A stretch of 34,065 bases of DNA from Anaerolineae bacterium (lineage in GTDB: Bacteria; Chloroflexota; Anaerolineae; E26-bin7): assembly GCA_029933115.1 (NCBI GenBank), contig JAOZOT010000006.1:1-34065 (forward strand), written 5' to 3'. This document shows, one piece after another, positions 1 to 8,415 of this stretch; the stretch's first letter is position 1, and every line of letters starts with the position of its first letter. The notes below the pieces were generated by a model. The model searched no databases and was not told the DNA's origin. It worked only from the letters and a program-made list of their open reading frames with translations. Made by a program: the position numbers and the translations under genes.

Positions 1-1
1 C

Positions 2-421
2 ATCGACCGCTTACAGGATCCTGTGGCCGTCCTTCTGGCTTACGTCTACTTCTATGACCTGCGGGGTGGTGGGGTAGAAACCCAGATCAAAGGTGACAAG
101 CAAGGCCTGGGCATCACCAAACGTAACAAGAAACGCTTTGAGGCCCAAGAGGTACTGGCTCAGTTGAATGCCTTGGCTCATAATATCATCATCTGGTCTC
201 GCGATTGGCCGGCGCCGGCTTATTCCCGTCTCCAGAGCTTTGGCATCTTGCGCATGGTGCGGGATGTCTTCCGGGTGTCTGGAGTAGCAGTCTTCCAAGG
301 TGGGGATCGTCTGTGTCAGATTATCCTCAATGAGGCCGATCCCCTGGCCAACAGCTTGTGTAGCGGCCTGCGTGCCCTGTTGGCCCCACTGCATGTAGAC
401 ATTAATTTGGGCGAAATCTAG
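2..421 (+). pseudogene. C-terminal fragment of a DDE-type transposase, cut by the window edge
   Basis: Frame open from base 2: IDRLQDPVAVLLAYVYFYDLRGGGVETQIKGDKQGLGITKRNKKRFEAQEVLAQLNALAHNIIIWSRDW. This resembles the C-terminal region of IS4/IS1380-type transposases (YFYDLRGG..E..IKGDKQGL, KR.KKRFEAQE.L..L..LAHN). Runs to a stop at 421. Confidence 0.6.
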
Positions 422-450
422 GTAGATAGTTGAGGCCTGGTCATAATTCG

Positions 451-1021
451 TCAGGCAGCTTTCAGGAAAGCTTTGAGGCCGACCCGCAGGTCCAGGCCAT
501 GCTCGAACCGATACAACAAGGCGAGTTGATAGACAAAGATGGCCCCCAGGGCGAACCGCTGTGTGTTGACCAAGCCCTTGGTAGGCACTTGGTCGTGGCC
601 ATCGAAGATGCCTTTGAACTGCTCATTGAAGTTCTCGATGGCTGTGGAGCGCAGCTTGTGGAAGATGCGACGCACTTCTTTCCCAATATCGGTATGGGGA
701 TAAGGCCCATACTGCGGGACGACCAGGAAGCGGTCAGAGGACTCCCAGGCCTGGCGGACGTTGGGCGCATTGTAGTGAATGTCACCCAGCAGATAGCGGA
801 CGGATGTTGGCAGTTCCTGAATGAGGGCTGGGGCCACCTCATTGTCCGCCTCGTTGGCCGGGGTGAGGGCAGCCGCCGGGGGAATCCACACTGCGGCTAC
901 GGTTGTCACGATATGTAGCTTCCAGCCATACACCCAACCGTGCCAGCCCGACTTGGTCCAGTGGGCTTCGGTGTCAATCGAAGTGATGACGGTAAGTCCT
1001 AGAAGGCTATTGCCACTCGCG
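451..1021 (-). pseudogene. 5'-truncated DDE transposase remnant (IS4/IS5-like C-terminal half)
   Basis: The minus-strand ORF ending at 451 (MYGWKLHIVTTVAAVWIPP...LLGDIHYNAPNVRQ...ENFNEQFKGIF) extends upstream in frame as ASGNSLLGLTVITSIDTEAHWTKSGWHGWVYGWKLH. The GWKLH, LLGD and ENFNEQFK motifs are transposase-like. No N-terminal half is present because the next gene (1007-1615) abuts it. Confidence 0.65.
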
Positions 1022-1615
1022 TAAGATCAACCGAAGTGTATGACCCAAGAAGCTGATAACACTTAACGGAATAATCCAACCACAAACACACACAAGTGAG
1101 TTCCACCACCACAGCGGTGATGGCTTATCTGGATGAATGAGACTGGAAAAGAATAGCTCGATTAAATTTCCCTGAAAGCGCCAGCTAAACAGTAACATCC
1201 AAACCAGAATGACCAGTCCCCAGGCTATCAGACCCAGGCCGACATCCCGGTACCAGAGCAGGATGGCAGTGGCAACGCCAGCAGAGCAGACACTGACCAC
1301 AAAAAGCATAGAGAAAAAGAGAGAGAAATTGGGATGGCTAACAGGCAGGATACCCTGAATAACAAGACTGCTGAGAATTAGCGTTATGAGTGGAACTGCC
1401 CAGCCCGGCCAGGTGCGAAAGAATGCTCTGTAGCGGATCATGAGCCAAACTGAGGTAATAACTAAGGTGAGAATAAGCCATGCTGCGTAAGCAATCATTA
1501 GCAACAAGCTACCAAAATGTGTGTCGGCTGGCACGACAAAGATGAGAAGCACGTCAAAGATGAGAAGCCCCCAAGCTAATCTAGTCAGCCATAAAGTCAA
1601 GGTTGCTTTTCTCAC
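1007..1615 (-). CDS. Polytopic membrane protein, unknown function; C-terminus runs into the transposase remnant
   Basis: 202-aa ORF with about 5-6 hydrophobic segments. GTG start overlaps the TGA stop of the upstream gene (GTGA), suggesting translational coupling. Confidence 0.75.
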   Translation of the reverse strand: MRKATLTLWLTRLAWGLLIFDVLLIFVVPADTHFGSLLLMIAYAAWLILTLVITSVWLMIRYRAFFRTWPGWAVPLITLILSSLVIQGILPVSHPNFSLFFSMLFVVSVCSAGVATAILLWYRDVGLGLIAWGLVILVWMLLFSWRFQGNLIELFFSSLIHPDKPSPLWWWNSLVCVCGWIIPLSVISFLGHTLRLILREWQ

Positions 1616-3522
1616 AGCTCATACTCCGCTATCAGCCAGGGGTGCAGTAATGCGTTACAAGCCTTACAGCGCTTACCTACATGGTACCATCCGGGTACTG
1701 CCGTGCCGCATCTGGGGCAACGCCGGGCGTATTTTCGATGAGCATAGATAAATAATCCCAGGCCAGTAGCAGCGATTATAAGACCTAAAGCTCCTACAAT
1801 GATACCAGGGAGATTGAGCAAATCGGTGAGTCTCAGTAAAGCGGTTGTGATTAGCGGCAAGATAGTCAAACCCAAGAGCAGAGCAACCCAACCTATCACC
1901 AGATAGGCTACTTTCATCAATCGCTGATTGACCTGGGGAAACCTATACCATGTTAACAGGCAACGCAACAGAAAAGCAACCAAGACAAGGGCAACCATCA
2001 AGATAAAGAAGATGATGAGAACTTGGGCAAGATTGAGGATAGAGGCTTTAACAACAAATGCAGACAAATTGTCAAAGATTAACTCATCCGAGTAACCAGC
2101 AAAATGAGCGCTGCTAGCGACGAAAGCCACCAGTGTCTCTGAGAGTATGTCTGGCGCAAAGACCAATAGGAGAATCATCAGACCAATGGTTAAAAGTAGC
2201 CAGGCTAAGCGCAAAGCCACAACCACGACAATAATTTTCAGCATATCAGACCAGACCGATTTACCCTGGGCAAGGGGAGAGATGAGGTTGAGCGAAACAA
2301 CAACCAAAATGGCCAGCGTTGAAAAATGCATGGGCCAGCTACCCGCGTAGAGTATTGTTAGCGGGCTGACCAAAAGAATATCAAGCAGAAGGGTCAGACT
2401 GCCAGCCAATATAGCCGCATCAACCCAGTTATCAATAACTTGGCTTGGGTCTTTGACACAAGTTATGCGAGTAGCTGCGTCGGGATGCCGTTTTAGTAGT
2501 GCCTTGATTCTCCTCCACCATTCTCTAACTATATCAAGGAAACCTTTACCCTGCTGACAAATAGCCAGTGACCTTTCGTAAGGATATTTTTTTAGTAAAG
2601 GTAGAGGTATCTGGGTCAAGGCAGAAAGGTAAGGAGTAGCCTTGCCCTGTGCCTGAACCACTCCAGCATCAGCATAGAATTCCCGCATTCGCCAAAGCTT
2701 TGGCCAGTAAAGTCCCCACAGGATCCCACCCATGATTACGTATGGTAGCGTGGCGCCAACAATAAAGTTGAGCACCAGAGGCAAGTTAATGACCGCCGCT
2801 TTTTGACGTACTGCCTCCATTTCGCCTGGTGAGGGCATTATTTGGAGCAGCATCTGGCGCACTTCTGGGGTGAGATTGCCTGCCTGCTCAAGCAATTTAG
2901 TTGGATCGAGTTGAAGAAAATCGGGTGCGGCAACAATTAGTAGGAAACCGAAACCGCAAAAGAAAGTAGCTGCCCAGGCCATAAATAAAAAAACCGTGCG
3001 CAACAATTCACGGGTGTAGCCCATCTGCCAGTAATCGCCTGTTTTGAAGTGATACAATTCGTGAATGAGCCTGGCCTGAGCCACGGGCGCAACATCTGGA
3101 TCTTCCAGACTTTCTTGCAGGCGCAGAGCGGCCTCATGGTTGACCGCAATGTACCAATGCCGACGTGTGCCAAAGGTGTAAAGTGGTCTTTTACTTGGGC
3201 TTACTACGAGCCTGGGGGTTCGTCGCAAACCGATCGCCTTGGCATTGGTTTCTATAGCTTGCTGCAAGTCGGCCAAGTCATCGCCGGCAGGTGACAGATT
3301 ATGGCGGGCAAAATCACGTTCAGGCCGGGCCAGAAAGGTACGCAAGGGCAAAAACAGCAATCCCAAGGCCAAGGGCCAGGTACAGATGGGAGAAGGACCA
3401 ATACTGCCGACAAATACCGTACCCAGCAAAACCGTGACGATCAGACCGAAGAGAAGGGTGGTTTGGCTGGGCAAAGCAAAGATATTGAGTTTAGCCTCGG
3501 TCTTCTGAGGAGGGGCTTTCAT
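1612..3522 (-). CDS. M48-like integral membrane zinc metalloprotease with C-terminal zinc ribbon
   Basis: 636 aa. HExxH in LIHELYHFKTGDYW (plus-strand bases 3049-3063), downstream ExxAD-type motif REFYADAGVV typical of M48/HtpX-like enzymes, many TM segments, C-terminal CPRCG...CKAC zinc ribbon. Confidence 0.85.
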   Translation of the reverse strand: MKAPPQKTEAKLNIFALPSQTTLLFGLIVTVLLGTVFVGSIGPSPICTWPLALGLLFLPLRTFLARPERDFARHNLSPAGDDLADLQQAIETNAKAIGLRRTPRLVVSPSKRPLYTFGTRRHWYIAVNHEAALRLQESLEDPDVAPVAQARLIHELYHFKTGDYWQMGYTRELLRTVFLFMAWAATFFCGFGFLLIVAAPDFLQLDPTKLLEQAGNLTPEVRQMLLQIMPSPGEMEAVRQKAAVINLPLVLNFIVGATLPYVIMGGILWGLYWPKLWRMREFYADAGVVQAQGKATPYLSALTQIPLPLLKKYPYERSLAICQQGKGFLDIVREWWRRIKALLKRHPDAATRITCVKDPSQVIDNWVDAAILAGSLTLLLDILLVSPLTILYAGSWPMHFSTLAILVVVSLNLISPLAQGKSVWSDMLKIIVVVVALRLAWLLLTIGLMILLLVFAPDILSETLVAFVASSAHFAGYSDELIFDNLSAFVVKASILNLAQVLIIFFILMVALVLVAFLLRCLLTWYRFPQVNQRLMKVAYLVIGWVALLLGLTILPLITTALLRLTDLLNLPGIIVGALGLIIAATGLGLFIYAHRKYARRCPRCGTAVPGWYHVGKRCKACNALLHPWLIAEYEL

Positions 3523-3974
3523 TTGCTTGCTAGGTATTCTAAAAGCGCTCCATTCAGTGCTCCAGCCAACGCTTTGATTTTTCTCTTAGCGCCGGGGGAT
3601 TTAGTACGTTTGACGACTACTTCGATATCCTCAACAGTGACTTTGATAAAAACTTTGGCTTCCTTCTCACGCTTTAATTTCTTCTTGAGCTCCTCAATCT
3701 CCACTTCGCCTAACTTGGTTAGCAAATTGCCCAGAACGGCAACTACTACAGGCACAACAACCGTAACCATCAGATCAGCCGCACCAAAGCCGCCCGCCTC
3801 ATCGGAAGTATCAACGGTTACAATCTCACCTCTGGCGGTCATATCAATCAGAGGCTCGATGAAGCTCGCAGAAACTTCCACTTCATCCGGTTCAACCTCG
3901 GCCAACACTTGCTGGCTAATAGCCCGCACGGCTGCACGGTTTTCTGGCACTGATAAAAATTGAGTGGTTTTCAT
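3519..3974 (-). CDS. Small protein of unknown function with hydrophobic central segment
   Basis: 151 aa, MKTTQFLSVPENRAAVRAISQQVLAEVEPDEVEVSASFIEPL...DLMVTVVVPVVVAVLGNLL...; strong RBS (GGAGGAATAAAT-ATG); overlaps start of 1612-3522. Confidence 0.75.
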   Translation of the reverse strand: MKTTQFLSVPENRAAVRAISQQVLAEVEPDEVEVSASFIEPLIDMTARGEIVTVDTSDEAGGFGAADLMVTVVVPVVVAVLGNLLTKLGEVEIEELKKKLKREKEAKVFIKVTVEDIEVVVKRTKSPGAKRKIKALAGALNGALLEYLASK

Positions 3975-4028
3975 ATTTATTCCTCCATAGATAATGCGAT
4001 TTTGTGGATTCGATTGATCAGTCTATTG

Positions 4029-4343
4029 TCACAGACTCCGACGAAGGGTTGATATCAAGGTAATCACCAGTCCAATTAGAGCCAACACGACATATTCGGA
4101 TCTCTCATACAATAGGTTGGGGTTAGCGTAAAGAAATACGGCTGTTACAAATCCAGCGGTGCCAGCGAAAATACCGGCTACTTTCCTTACGTTAGGATCT
4201 TTTAGGGGGAATATCCGTCCCATGGCCAAATACACTGTGGCCAACACTAAAACCCCCAACCCTATCGCCAATGCAAGGTTGATAGTGTTTGTTCTGGCGA
4301 GCGTGTCCACGCCTCTTACTTCTATAGAGAACAAGCAAGACAA
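4029..4343 (-). CDS. Small three-TM membrane protein, unknown function (start codon uncertain)
   Basis: 104 aa with three hydrophobic segments. The annotated start is TTG; an internal GTG at VDTLARTN preceded by AAGAGGC is an alternative. Confidence 0.6.
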   Translation of the reverse strand: MSCLFSIEVRGVDTLARTNTINLALAIGLGVLVLATVYLAMGRIFPLKDPNVRKVAGIFAGTAGFVTAVFLYANPNLLYERSEYVVLALIGLVITLISTLRRSL

Positions 4344-4377
4344 TCGCTTAGGTTGACTTCCGACTACCTGGCCTAAT

Positions 4378-5967
4378 TTATTTGAGCAACCGGATAAACC
4401 CAGCTCTCACACCTGCTGCCTTGCCCTGGAGCCGGATGATAATTGTGTGTTCTTCGTTCAAGCGATAGGTTCCGACACTTCGAAAGGTGCTCATCTCCGA
4501 GTCTGGCACTGAAGCTACTTTTAGGGCGTCCCCCAGCGGTTTGAGACCGATTTCATCGTTGTTAACCAGCGCAACAACTTGGTAAGTCGCTTCTTGGCTC
4601 CCTCGGGGTGCCCAAGCCTGCAACTGGAACCATCCCTGGATGCTGTCAATATGCCACTCTATCGGTTGGATGTCAGCCACGTCTTGGCTAGAAAGTATCA
4701 TCAACCCATCTATCGTTTCAAAGTCCCAACCTGTTGGCGGGGTTGGGAAGGTTCTAGCAGCGGCAGCTACATCAAATCCAACAGGCAGATAAATGTCAGG
4801 CAACTGCGTTTCTTGTTCTGGTTGCAGCACCTCGACCACATAACGAGGAGGATCTGCTTTCGAGTTATATCCTGACCAAAAATACTCCTTAGCACTGGTG
4901 TTAGTGGCTGTATCTACAATCTCCTGACAACAGGAGAGGCGCCATTTTTCGCCAGCCCATTGCCCTAGAATTTCGACCGGGTTTTCGGCAGAGCCACCTT
5001 CGATCAGTGTCGCATCTGTCATAACTGGGGCTCGCCGGCGAATATTACCAGTCGCATACTCACCTGAAACCGGTTTTATGGCGATCTCAGGCACTGCCGC
5101 CAAGATCGCCTGAATGTCGGGGAAGGTGGCTTTGGTGAGAGTCCGCTGACTTTCCAAGCCGGTGATAAGTCCCGAAATCGTGTCTGTCACAACCTTCCAA
5201 TCCTTGGCACCAGGCTCGATGTTTTCAACATAAGCTCCCAAAGGCGCGTTGATCTCAAGGCGATAGTAGCGAGGCTCATCCACGACCTGGGCTGTGAAGC
5301 CAAACGTACCATTATCACCGTCCGGTCGGATGGGCTCTCCCTGTGTCCAGTCTTGTTCACTCTCTCCTTTCGAGGACAACGTAAGTTCCACTTCACCTAG
5401 GTTCACCTGTTCCGCATCTCGTGTCGTAATCACGCCTGAAATGGCCAGCGCAGGGAGAGGTGTAGGCTCAGGCTCTGTTATTGGCATCAAAGTCGGCGTT
5501 GGTCTTGGAGGAAGGGTCGCGGTCGGTTCAGGTGGCGGGGTCGTGGGAGTGGGCAAAACCGAGGGAGCAGGGGGAAGAGGAGGAAGGGCTATTGCCTGGG
5601 CAGCGACCGCGGTTGCTAGTTCATTCACTCTAGCCGCCAGGTGATTTATTCTGTCCTCTAGGTTCATCGCTCTTGATTTCGCCCACCAAGCCGTACTCGC
5701 GATCAGGAGTAGCACAACGACACTGACAATTACAACAGGAGCACTGATTCTACGCTTATAGCCAGCAAACTGGGCTTTGAGAGAACTTGAAGAAGCAGCC
5801 TGGTCCAGCTCTATCTTTATCGCATCCTTCTGCCCTGGCCAATCTATGTCTTTAATTTTCTTTACTCTGTCATACAGCTCTTCCGCTGTGAGCTTGCCTC
5901 CGCTCCAATCAGCAGCGATTCTCTGGATTTGCTTGCGCTGTTCTTTAGTTAGCTCAGACGATGTCAT
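4378..5967 (-). CDS. Single-pass TM protein: short cytoplasmic helical N-terminus, TM, Pro/Thr-rich linker, extracellular domain
   Basis: The ORF track gives 4378-6042, but MTSSELTKEQRKQ at 5967 has a clear RBS (GGAGGTACTTATCA-ATG) and avoids overlap with the upstream gene. TM APVVIVSVVVLLLIASTAWW, linker PPLPPAPSVLPTPTTPPPEPTATLPPRPTPTLMP. Confidence 0.8.
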   Translation of the reverse strand: MTSSELTKEQRKQIQRIAADWSGGKLTAEELYDRVKKIKDIDWPGQKDAIKIELDQAASSSSLKAQFAGYKRRISAPVVIVSVVVLLLIASTAWWAKSRAMNLEDRINHLAARVNELATAVAAQAIALPPLPPAPSVLPTPTTPPPEPTATLPPRPTPTLMPITEPEPTPLPALAISGVITTRDAEQVNLGEVELTLSSKGESEQDWTQGEPIRPDGDNGTFGFTAQVVDEPRYYRLEINAPLGAYVENIEPGAKDWKVVTDTISGLITGLESQRTLTKATFPDIQAILAAVPEIAIKPVSGEYATGNIRRRAPVMTDATLIEGGSAENPVEILGQWAGEKWRLSCCQEIVDTATNTSAKEYFWSGYNSKADPPRYVVEVLQPEQETQLPDIYLPVGFDVAAAARTFPTPPTGWDFETIDGLMILSSQDVADIQPIEWHIDSIQGWFQLQAWAPRGSQEATYQVVALVNNDEIGLKPLGDALKVASVPDSEMSTFRSVGTYRLNEEHTIIIRLQGKAAGVRAGFIRLLK

Positions 5968-6008
5968 TGATAAGTACCTCCAACTGGCTGACAAGTAGTG
6001 ATTGGCAT

Positions 6009-8387
6009 TTAAGATGGCAATGATGAGAGCAGTTCTGCACACTCTATGGCGTGAGATGGTTGGCTGAAGTGACTATGCTTATAACCACCTCGCTCTTTCA
6101 GGGCTTCTTCGATGATGAGGAATTTTATCGAGGCCGGCAGATCAGGCTTAGTCAGACATTCTCTCGTTTCCTCAATTAGCTCCAGCGAAATAACTTCTGA
6201 TTGCCTCCACCGCTCTCCAAGTTTCTGCACTCGGTTGTATTGTTCCTGTAACGACTTGAGTCTGGAAGCAATTGCCTCAAATTCCCGAGACCATTCTGGA
6301 GGATGCTCAATCTGGTTGTCCAAGACGCCTCCCGCTTTATCCAGCAATTGACGTGCTTCTTCAAGAAGCCTCTTCACTTCATCAGGACGAGTTCTTATAT
6401 CAGCAGTTCGTTTGTCTATTATGCCGAGACACGATTGCACTTGCCGGATGCTATTCCCAAACTCTTTTTGCACCTTTTCCCATATCTTGATAACGTCCTC
6501 TTTTAATGCTGCTATCTCTCTAGAGTCCGGATCGTATTCTTCTGCTTTTTTAAGTCGCCGCAAGGCCCAGTAGGCGCGGGATTGGGGCTTTTGTTCGTCC
6601 GCTAACCAATGAGCTTTTACTTCTCGCAACAACTGACGCGCCCAGAGCAAGTTATCCTGGCGGGCTAGGATCAGTTTTTGCAGCGTGTCATCAAGCTCAT
6701 CAAACCCGCGGGCGGAGTAGAGGTAGAAGCGCACCTTGTCAACCAGTTCTCGATGCTCTTTGTGCTCCTCTTTCGTCTTCCCAAGAAATTGCGTCACATC
6801 TTCAGTGGGGTGAGATGACTGCCAACTATCCAACTTACCTTTCAGATCCTGGACAGTTTGTTTCCATTGTAATTGTCGTTTCATAGAGAGCCAGTTTGGA
6901 AGATACTGTTCAGCCCTTTCCTGTAGTTCTACAAGACGTTTGGTTCCTTTCCGGACTCTCTCTTGCAAACCGAGGTCAGTGTCGGAGAACTCAGAGGGGG
7001 CATCTTGCCAATCCTGCTTCTGTCGTTTCGTAGGGGAGAGCCGCATTGGAAGGCGCTGTACGGCCTTTTCCCCTAGCTCTGCAGCAAGGCGTTTGGCTCC
7101 TTCCCAGATCCCCTCTTGTGAACGACGCTCAGTATCAGAGAATGCAGGGAGGGTCTTTTGCCAATCCTGTTTCGAGCGGTCGGTGGTACCTAATAGGTCT
7201 TCTTGCAAGTCATCGAGGATAACCTTCGCGCGAGCCAGGCAGGCGAGCGCAGCGAATGGATCAAGAGAGGCGAATTGGCCGCTGGGCCTGGTTGAAAGTT
7301 GAGGAGCAGATGTGTCAGAAGACAGACCTTCGGCCCGGATACTCTCGGGGGCGGAAGAGGCAGAAGGGGACAATGGATACTGTTCCGGTTCGTCCTCGGT
7401 CACCTGCCCAGCTACGGTCGAAGTTTCGTCGAGGTCAGAAGAGGACGGCAGATACGCCTCCGCCCGGTTAAGCCAGTAGGTGGCCGTCGCCAGACGTGCA
7501 TTGGCGTGCTGCTCCTGTGCCTGTTGAAACTGCTCCTCCATTCGTGTCAGAACTTCCTCGGCTGTCTTTTTCCAGGACGAGGGTGGCTCTGCAGCAGGCC
7601 ACTCGGCTAGGTTAGCTTTAGCCTTATCTATGGCCAGCTTTGCCTCGTCAAGCAACTTCTGGAAGGACGGTTGTGAGATAGCCTGGCCGAAATCCCGGAC
7701 GTATTGTGAGAATGACTGCCACCTCCGTATTTGCTCTGTTTCCTGTTCCCACTGTCGTTCCAAGCCCTTCTGTCGCTTTTGGGCTGCTTGCTCTAAGGAT
7801 ACCAGGGATGCTTCCAAAGTCTTCTGGCGTTCTTGGGCTGCCTGCTCTACGGCTGCCAGCGATGTTTCCAGAGCCTTGTGACGCACCCGGGCTGCTTGCT
7901 CCAAGGACGCCAGCAATGTTTCCAGAACACTCTGTCGCCCCTGGGCTGCTCGTTCTATGGATGCCAATGATGCTTCCAGAGCACCCTGTCGCCCTTGTGC
8001 TGCCCGCCATCGCTCGATGGCTGCCTTTAAGGCGCTTGCCCGTGCGATGTCGGCAGCCAGGGTATGGCGACGGAAGGCAAATTCGTCTTTTTCAGGATAT
8101 TCGATTCCTTCCAACGATTCCAGCGCTGACTTGATCTGCGTTGCTGCCTGTGCCATAATCCTGCTGGCGTCTGTTACTGCAGGGTCCTGGGCTTGATAAA
8201 AGCTTTGTTCTGCCCATACTAGTTGCCTCAACGCCTGGGCTCGCTGTAAAGCACACTCAAGCAATTCACTAATCGGTGTGCCATAAACTTCTTTTTCGCC
8301 TAACTTTTGTAATCTCTCGAGAGCTTGTATCTCTGGAGATATTGGCGTGTGGCTCTCTCCAGAGGGATTCATTTTTGTCTCAGCCAT
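6009..8387 (-). CDS. Long coiled-coil/helical repeat protein
   Basis: 792 aa rich in E/Q/K/R/A/L with heptad-like character; RBS GGGAGGAATATAA-ATG; contains four 18-aa tandem repeats and a duplicated segment of about 50 aa. Confidence 0.85.
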   Translation of the reverse strand: MAETKMNPSGESHTPISPEIQALERLQKLGEKEVYGTPISELLECALQRAQALRQLVWAEQSFYQAQDPAVTDASRIMAQAATQIKSALESLEGIEYPEKDEFAFRRHTLAADIARASALKAAIERWRAAQGRQGALEASLASIERAAQGRQSVLETLLASLEQAARVRHKALETSLAAVEQAAQERQKTLEASLVSLEQAAQKRQKGLERQWEQETEQIRRWQSFSQYVRDFGQAISQPSFQKLLDEAKLAIDKAKANLAEWPAAEPPSSWKKTAEEVLTRMEEQFQQAQEQHANARLATATYWLNRAEAYLPSSSDLDETSTVAGQVTEDEPEQYPLSPSASSAPESIRAEGLSSDTSAPQLSTRPSGQFASLDPFAALACLARAKVILDDLQEDLLGTTDRSKQDWQKTLPAFSDTERRSQEGIWEGAKRLAAELGEKAVQRLPMRLSPTKRQKQDWQDAPSEFSDTDLGLQERVRKGTKRLVELQERAEQYLPNWLSMKRQLQWKQTVQDLKGKLDSWQSSHPTEDVTQFLGKTKEEHKEHRELVDKVRFYLYSARGFDELDDTLQKLILARQDNLLWARQLLREVKAHWLADEQKPQSRAYWALRRLKKAEEYDPDSREIAALKEDVIKIWEKVQKEFGNSIRQVQSCLGIIDKRTADIRTRPDEVKRLLEEARQLLDKAGGVLDNQIEHPPEWSREFEAIASRLKSLQEQYNRVQKLGERWRQSEVISLELIEETRECLTKPDLPASIKFLIIEEALKERGGYKHSHFSQPSHAIECAELLSSLPS
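7773..7988 (-). repeat. Four tandem 54-bp (18-aa) coding repeats
   Basis: QGALEASLASIERAAQGR / QSVLETLLASLEQAARVR / HKALETSLAAVEQAAQER / QKTLEASLVSLEQAAQKR. Confidence 0.9.
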
Positions 8388-8415
8388 TTATATTCCTCCC
8401 GGGGGGCCAATGGTT

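Noticed and set aside
3301-3963. 220-aa plus-strand ORF
   Set aside because: Spans antisense of two well-supported minus genes; Ser/Thr low-complexity composition.
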